Shown: positions 26,029 through 27,378 of the stretch, piece by piece | Position numbering within the stretch: position 1 is the first letter of the stretch | How the letters are laid out: every line of letters starts with the position of its first letter | Origin: Sphingomonadaceae bacterium | GTDB taxonomy: Bacteria > Pseudomonadota > Alphaproteobacteria > Sphingomonadales > Sphingomonadaceae | DNA: 27,378 nt | Assembly (NCBI GenBank): GCA_013821585.1 | Contig: JACDGO010000001.1 | Span: forward strand, 1 to 27,378 | Reading direction: 5' to 3' | Position numbers and translations under genes: made by a program | Notes under the pieces: model-generated | Told to the model about the DNA's origin: nothing | The model's database searches: none | The model's input: the letters and a program-made list of their open reading frames with translations, nothing else

Positions 26029-26748
26029 ATGGAACATCTGGCCTATCCCAACGAATCTGCCGGATATCGCACCGCGCGCAACGCCCTGCTAGACGCCGAG
26101 ATCGCGCTCAGGCGTCAGACCGAGGCGGTCGCCGCCATGCGCCGCGCGCTGCCGCCCGGCGGCGTGGTCAGGGAGGATTACGTCTTCGAGCGCACCGGCG
26201 CGTTCGACCGGCCCGAGCAGGTGCGAATGTCTGACCTGTTGGACGGCAAACCGAGCCTGATGCTCTACAGCTATATGTACGGGCCCGAGCGCGACGAGCC
26301 GTGCACCGGCTGCACGCACCTGATCGACGGGTTCGACGGCGCCGCGCGGCATGTGCCGCAAGTCGTGCCCTTCTACGTCGTCGCGCGCTCGCCACTCGCC
26401 CGGCTCGAAGCGTGGGGACGTCATCGCGGCTGGACGCACATCCGCTTCCTGTCGACCGCGAACAACAGCTACACCAGCGACTATCACGGCAACACCGCCG
26501 GCATGTCGGAGGCGATGCGCAAGGAGCGCGGCTATGAGGACGGCAAGAACTGGGACGAGCCCGTCATGAACGTCTTCCGCAGGGATGGGGATGTGGTGCG
26601 CCATTTCTGGGGCAGCGAAATGGTCTACGCTCCCGACGACCCCGGCCAGAATCATCGCGGGCTCGACACGATCGATCCGGTATGGGGCATGCTCGATTTG
26701 ATCCCCGAGGGGCGCGGGGAGTTCTTCCCGAAGCTAGCGTATGATTAG
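26029..26748 (+). CDS. DUF899 family thioredoxin-like protein
   Basis: A 239-residue protein of DUF899, a thioredoxin-like fold family. After an N-terminal helix (RNALLDAEIALRRQTEAVAAMRRALP) comes EDYVFE and then the core SLMLYSYMYGPERDEPCTGC with Cys92 and Cys95 forming a CxxC pair. The ending DPVWGMLDLIPEGRGEFFPKL is typical of the family. A redox role is likely from the CxxC, but no substrate is known. AAGGAG precedes ATG 26029. It is the last gene of the row, and no terminator is evident after it (26749-26817). Confidence 0.93.
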   Translation: MEHLAYPNESAGYRTARNALLDAEIALRRQTEAVAAMRRALPPGGVVREDYVFERTGAFDRPEQVRMSDLLDGKPSLMLYSYMYGPERDEPCTGCTHLIDGFDGAARHVPQVVPFYVVARSPLARLEAWGRHRGWTHIRFLSTANNSYTSDYHGNTAGMSEAMRKERGYEDGKNWDEPVMNVFRRDGDVVRHFWGSEMVYAPDDPGQNHRGLDTIDPVWGMLDLIPEGRGEFFPKLAYD

Positions 26749-26817
26749 GGCGAGGACGCTGTCCGCTAGTAGCGAGTTGTTGATAAGCAAGTTAGCCCGA
26801 ACCATGGGCGCCGAACG

Positions 26818-27125
26818 ATGACGGTAGTCGAATTGAATGCGGCACAATGGATAAACGCTGTCGATTTTTATGAAGGTCTGTTGAGCGCTTTAGGAGCACC
26901 GGAATGGCACGGGCGGAATATCAACGCGCTTATCGACTCCATGATCTACGGCGAAATCAACACGGTTGAGCAGCCGTTTCGAGTTGAAGTGCGAGGGTTG
27001 AAATGCGCTGGGCCACAAGCCATTGCTGAGCTTCATCAGGCAATCGGGTGCTGGTCGAGGAAGGCGCTCACTACTGGATCGATCCGGACGGTCGGGCCTC
27101 AATAGAGGTAGTCTGGCCGCTCTAA
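26818..27125 (+). pseudogene. Barstar-like protein gene with a 3' frameshift
   Basis: The first ~75 residues (MTVVELNAAQWINAVDFY, LLSALGAPEWHGRNINALIDSM, QPFRVEVRGL) match the barstar-like immunity fold, in which an N-terminal strand and a WHG-rich segment are typical. As written, the frame then reads a Ser/Thr-rich tail and stops at 27105. One missing G in the GGG run at 27046-27048 would instead give VLVEEGAHYWIDPDGRASIEVVWPL and TAA at 27123-27125, a plausible last strand. The 95-residue version could still be made. No ribonuclease partner is adjacent. Base composition is less GC-rich than the neighbours, suggesting acquisition. Confidence 0.65.
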
Positions 27126-27179
27126 AAAAGGCGTTTTCCAAACTATCTGATTGCGCCCACCAATGTCGGCTATGACCTG

Positions 27180-27378
27180 CTATGCGAAGGCCACCGACCC
27201 CTTGAGCTGCTGATACGCCGCGATCGTGCGCTGGAGCGCCGCCTCGTGGCTCCTGTCGCCGCCGTTCCTGTCGGGATGATAGCGCCGCACCAGTTCCGAA
27301 TAGCGCGTGCGCAGCGCGCGGCGATCGGCGTTCGCGTCGAGGCCGAGCGCTTCGAGCGCGCGGCGGTCGCCGCCCGAG
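27180..27378 (-). CDS. J-domain (DnaJ-like) protein, 3' part
   Basis: The last 66 codons of a minus-strand gene that continues past the window edge. The C-terminal J domain contains ADRRALRTRYSELVRRYHPDRNGGD with the HPD motif that stimulates Hsp70 ATPase, followed by the closing helix HEAALQRTIAAYQQLKGS and a short tail to TAG 27180. Small alphaproteobacterial proteins with a C-terminal J domain often lie just before cobS. Here about 7 kb of cassette genes intervene. The N-terminal part cannot be judged. Confidence 0.9.
   Translation of the reverse strand, partial: SGGDRRALEALGLDANADRRALRTRYSELVRRYHPDRNGGDRSHEAALQRTIAAYQQLKGSVAFA

Overview
The window is GC-rich chromosomal DNA with alphaproteobacterial gene content, most like a Sphingomonas-type organism. 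Pointers are the CobS/CobT pair with a J-domain gene, an Lhr-like helicase beside a ligase-associated exonuclease, a DUF47-PiT pair and the style of the short dispersed palindromes. This placement is inferred from families and composition, not from a database search.

Layout. 1-422: edge fragment and a small acidic hypothetical protein. 419-3421: transglutaminase-like protein, NAPE-PLD-like metallo-beta-lactamase hydrolase, a VOC protein and a DUF3617 lipoprotein. 3488-5683: uvrB. 5789-6362: a decayed HigB-HigA toxin-antitoxin module. 6473-9601: an RND efflux permease without its adaptor or outer-membrane gene. 9602-11262: a PiT phosphate transporter and its DUF47 partner. 11354-11430: tRNA-Pro(CGG), followed by an inverted pair of REP-like palindromes. 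11594-16410: an adrenodoxin-reductase-type ferredoxin-NADP reductase, then a DNA-repair helicase divergent from a repair exonuclease, without the ligase that usually accompanies them. 16407-19839: cobT, a PaaI-type thioesterase and cobS.

20000-26748 is the most distinctive region. An HxlR-type regulator carrying a C-terminal SCP2-like domain is divergent from a long, tightly packed row of genes: VOC, a 34-residue peptide, a frameshifted DoxX-like gene, VOC, GST, DUF1428, a two-domain VOC protein, a PhnB-like VOC protein, a dihydrofolate-reductase-like protein, a second GST and a DUF899 protein. Most have strong AAGGAG-type ribosome binding sites and several overlap. The content points to handling of electrophilic, thiol-reactive or quinone-like compounds. 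The shared regulator region carries a near-consensus promoter and repeated operator-like words. A frameshifted barstar-like gene and the 3' end of a J-domain gene close the window.

The cassette lies between cobS and the J-domain gene, which are often close neighbours in alphaproteobacteria, so it may be an insertion. Three non-essential-looking genes (higB, doxX-like, barstar-like) are broken by single-base-type indels. Either they are decaying or the assembly has local indel errors; the sequence alone cannot decide. I see no CRISPR array, insertion sequence, prophage or rRNA.
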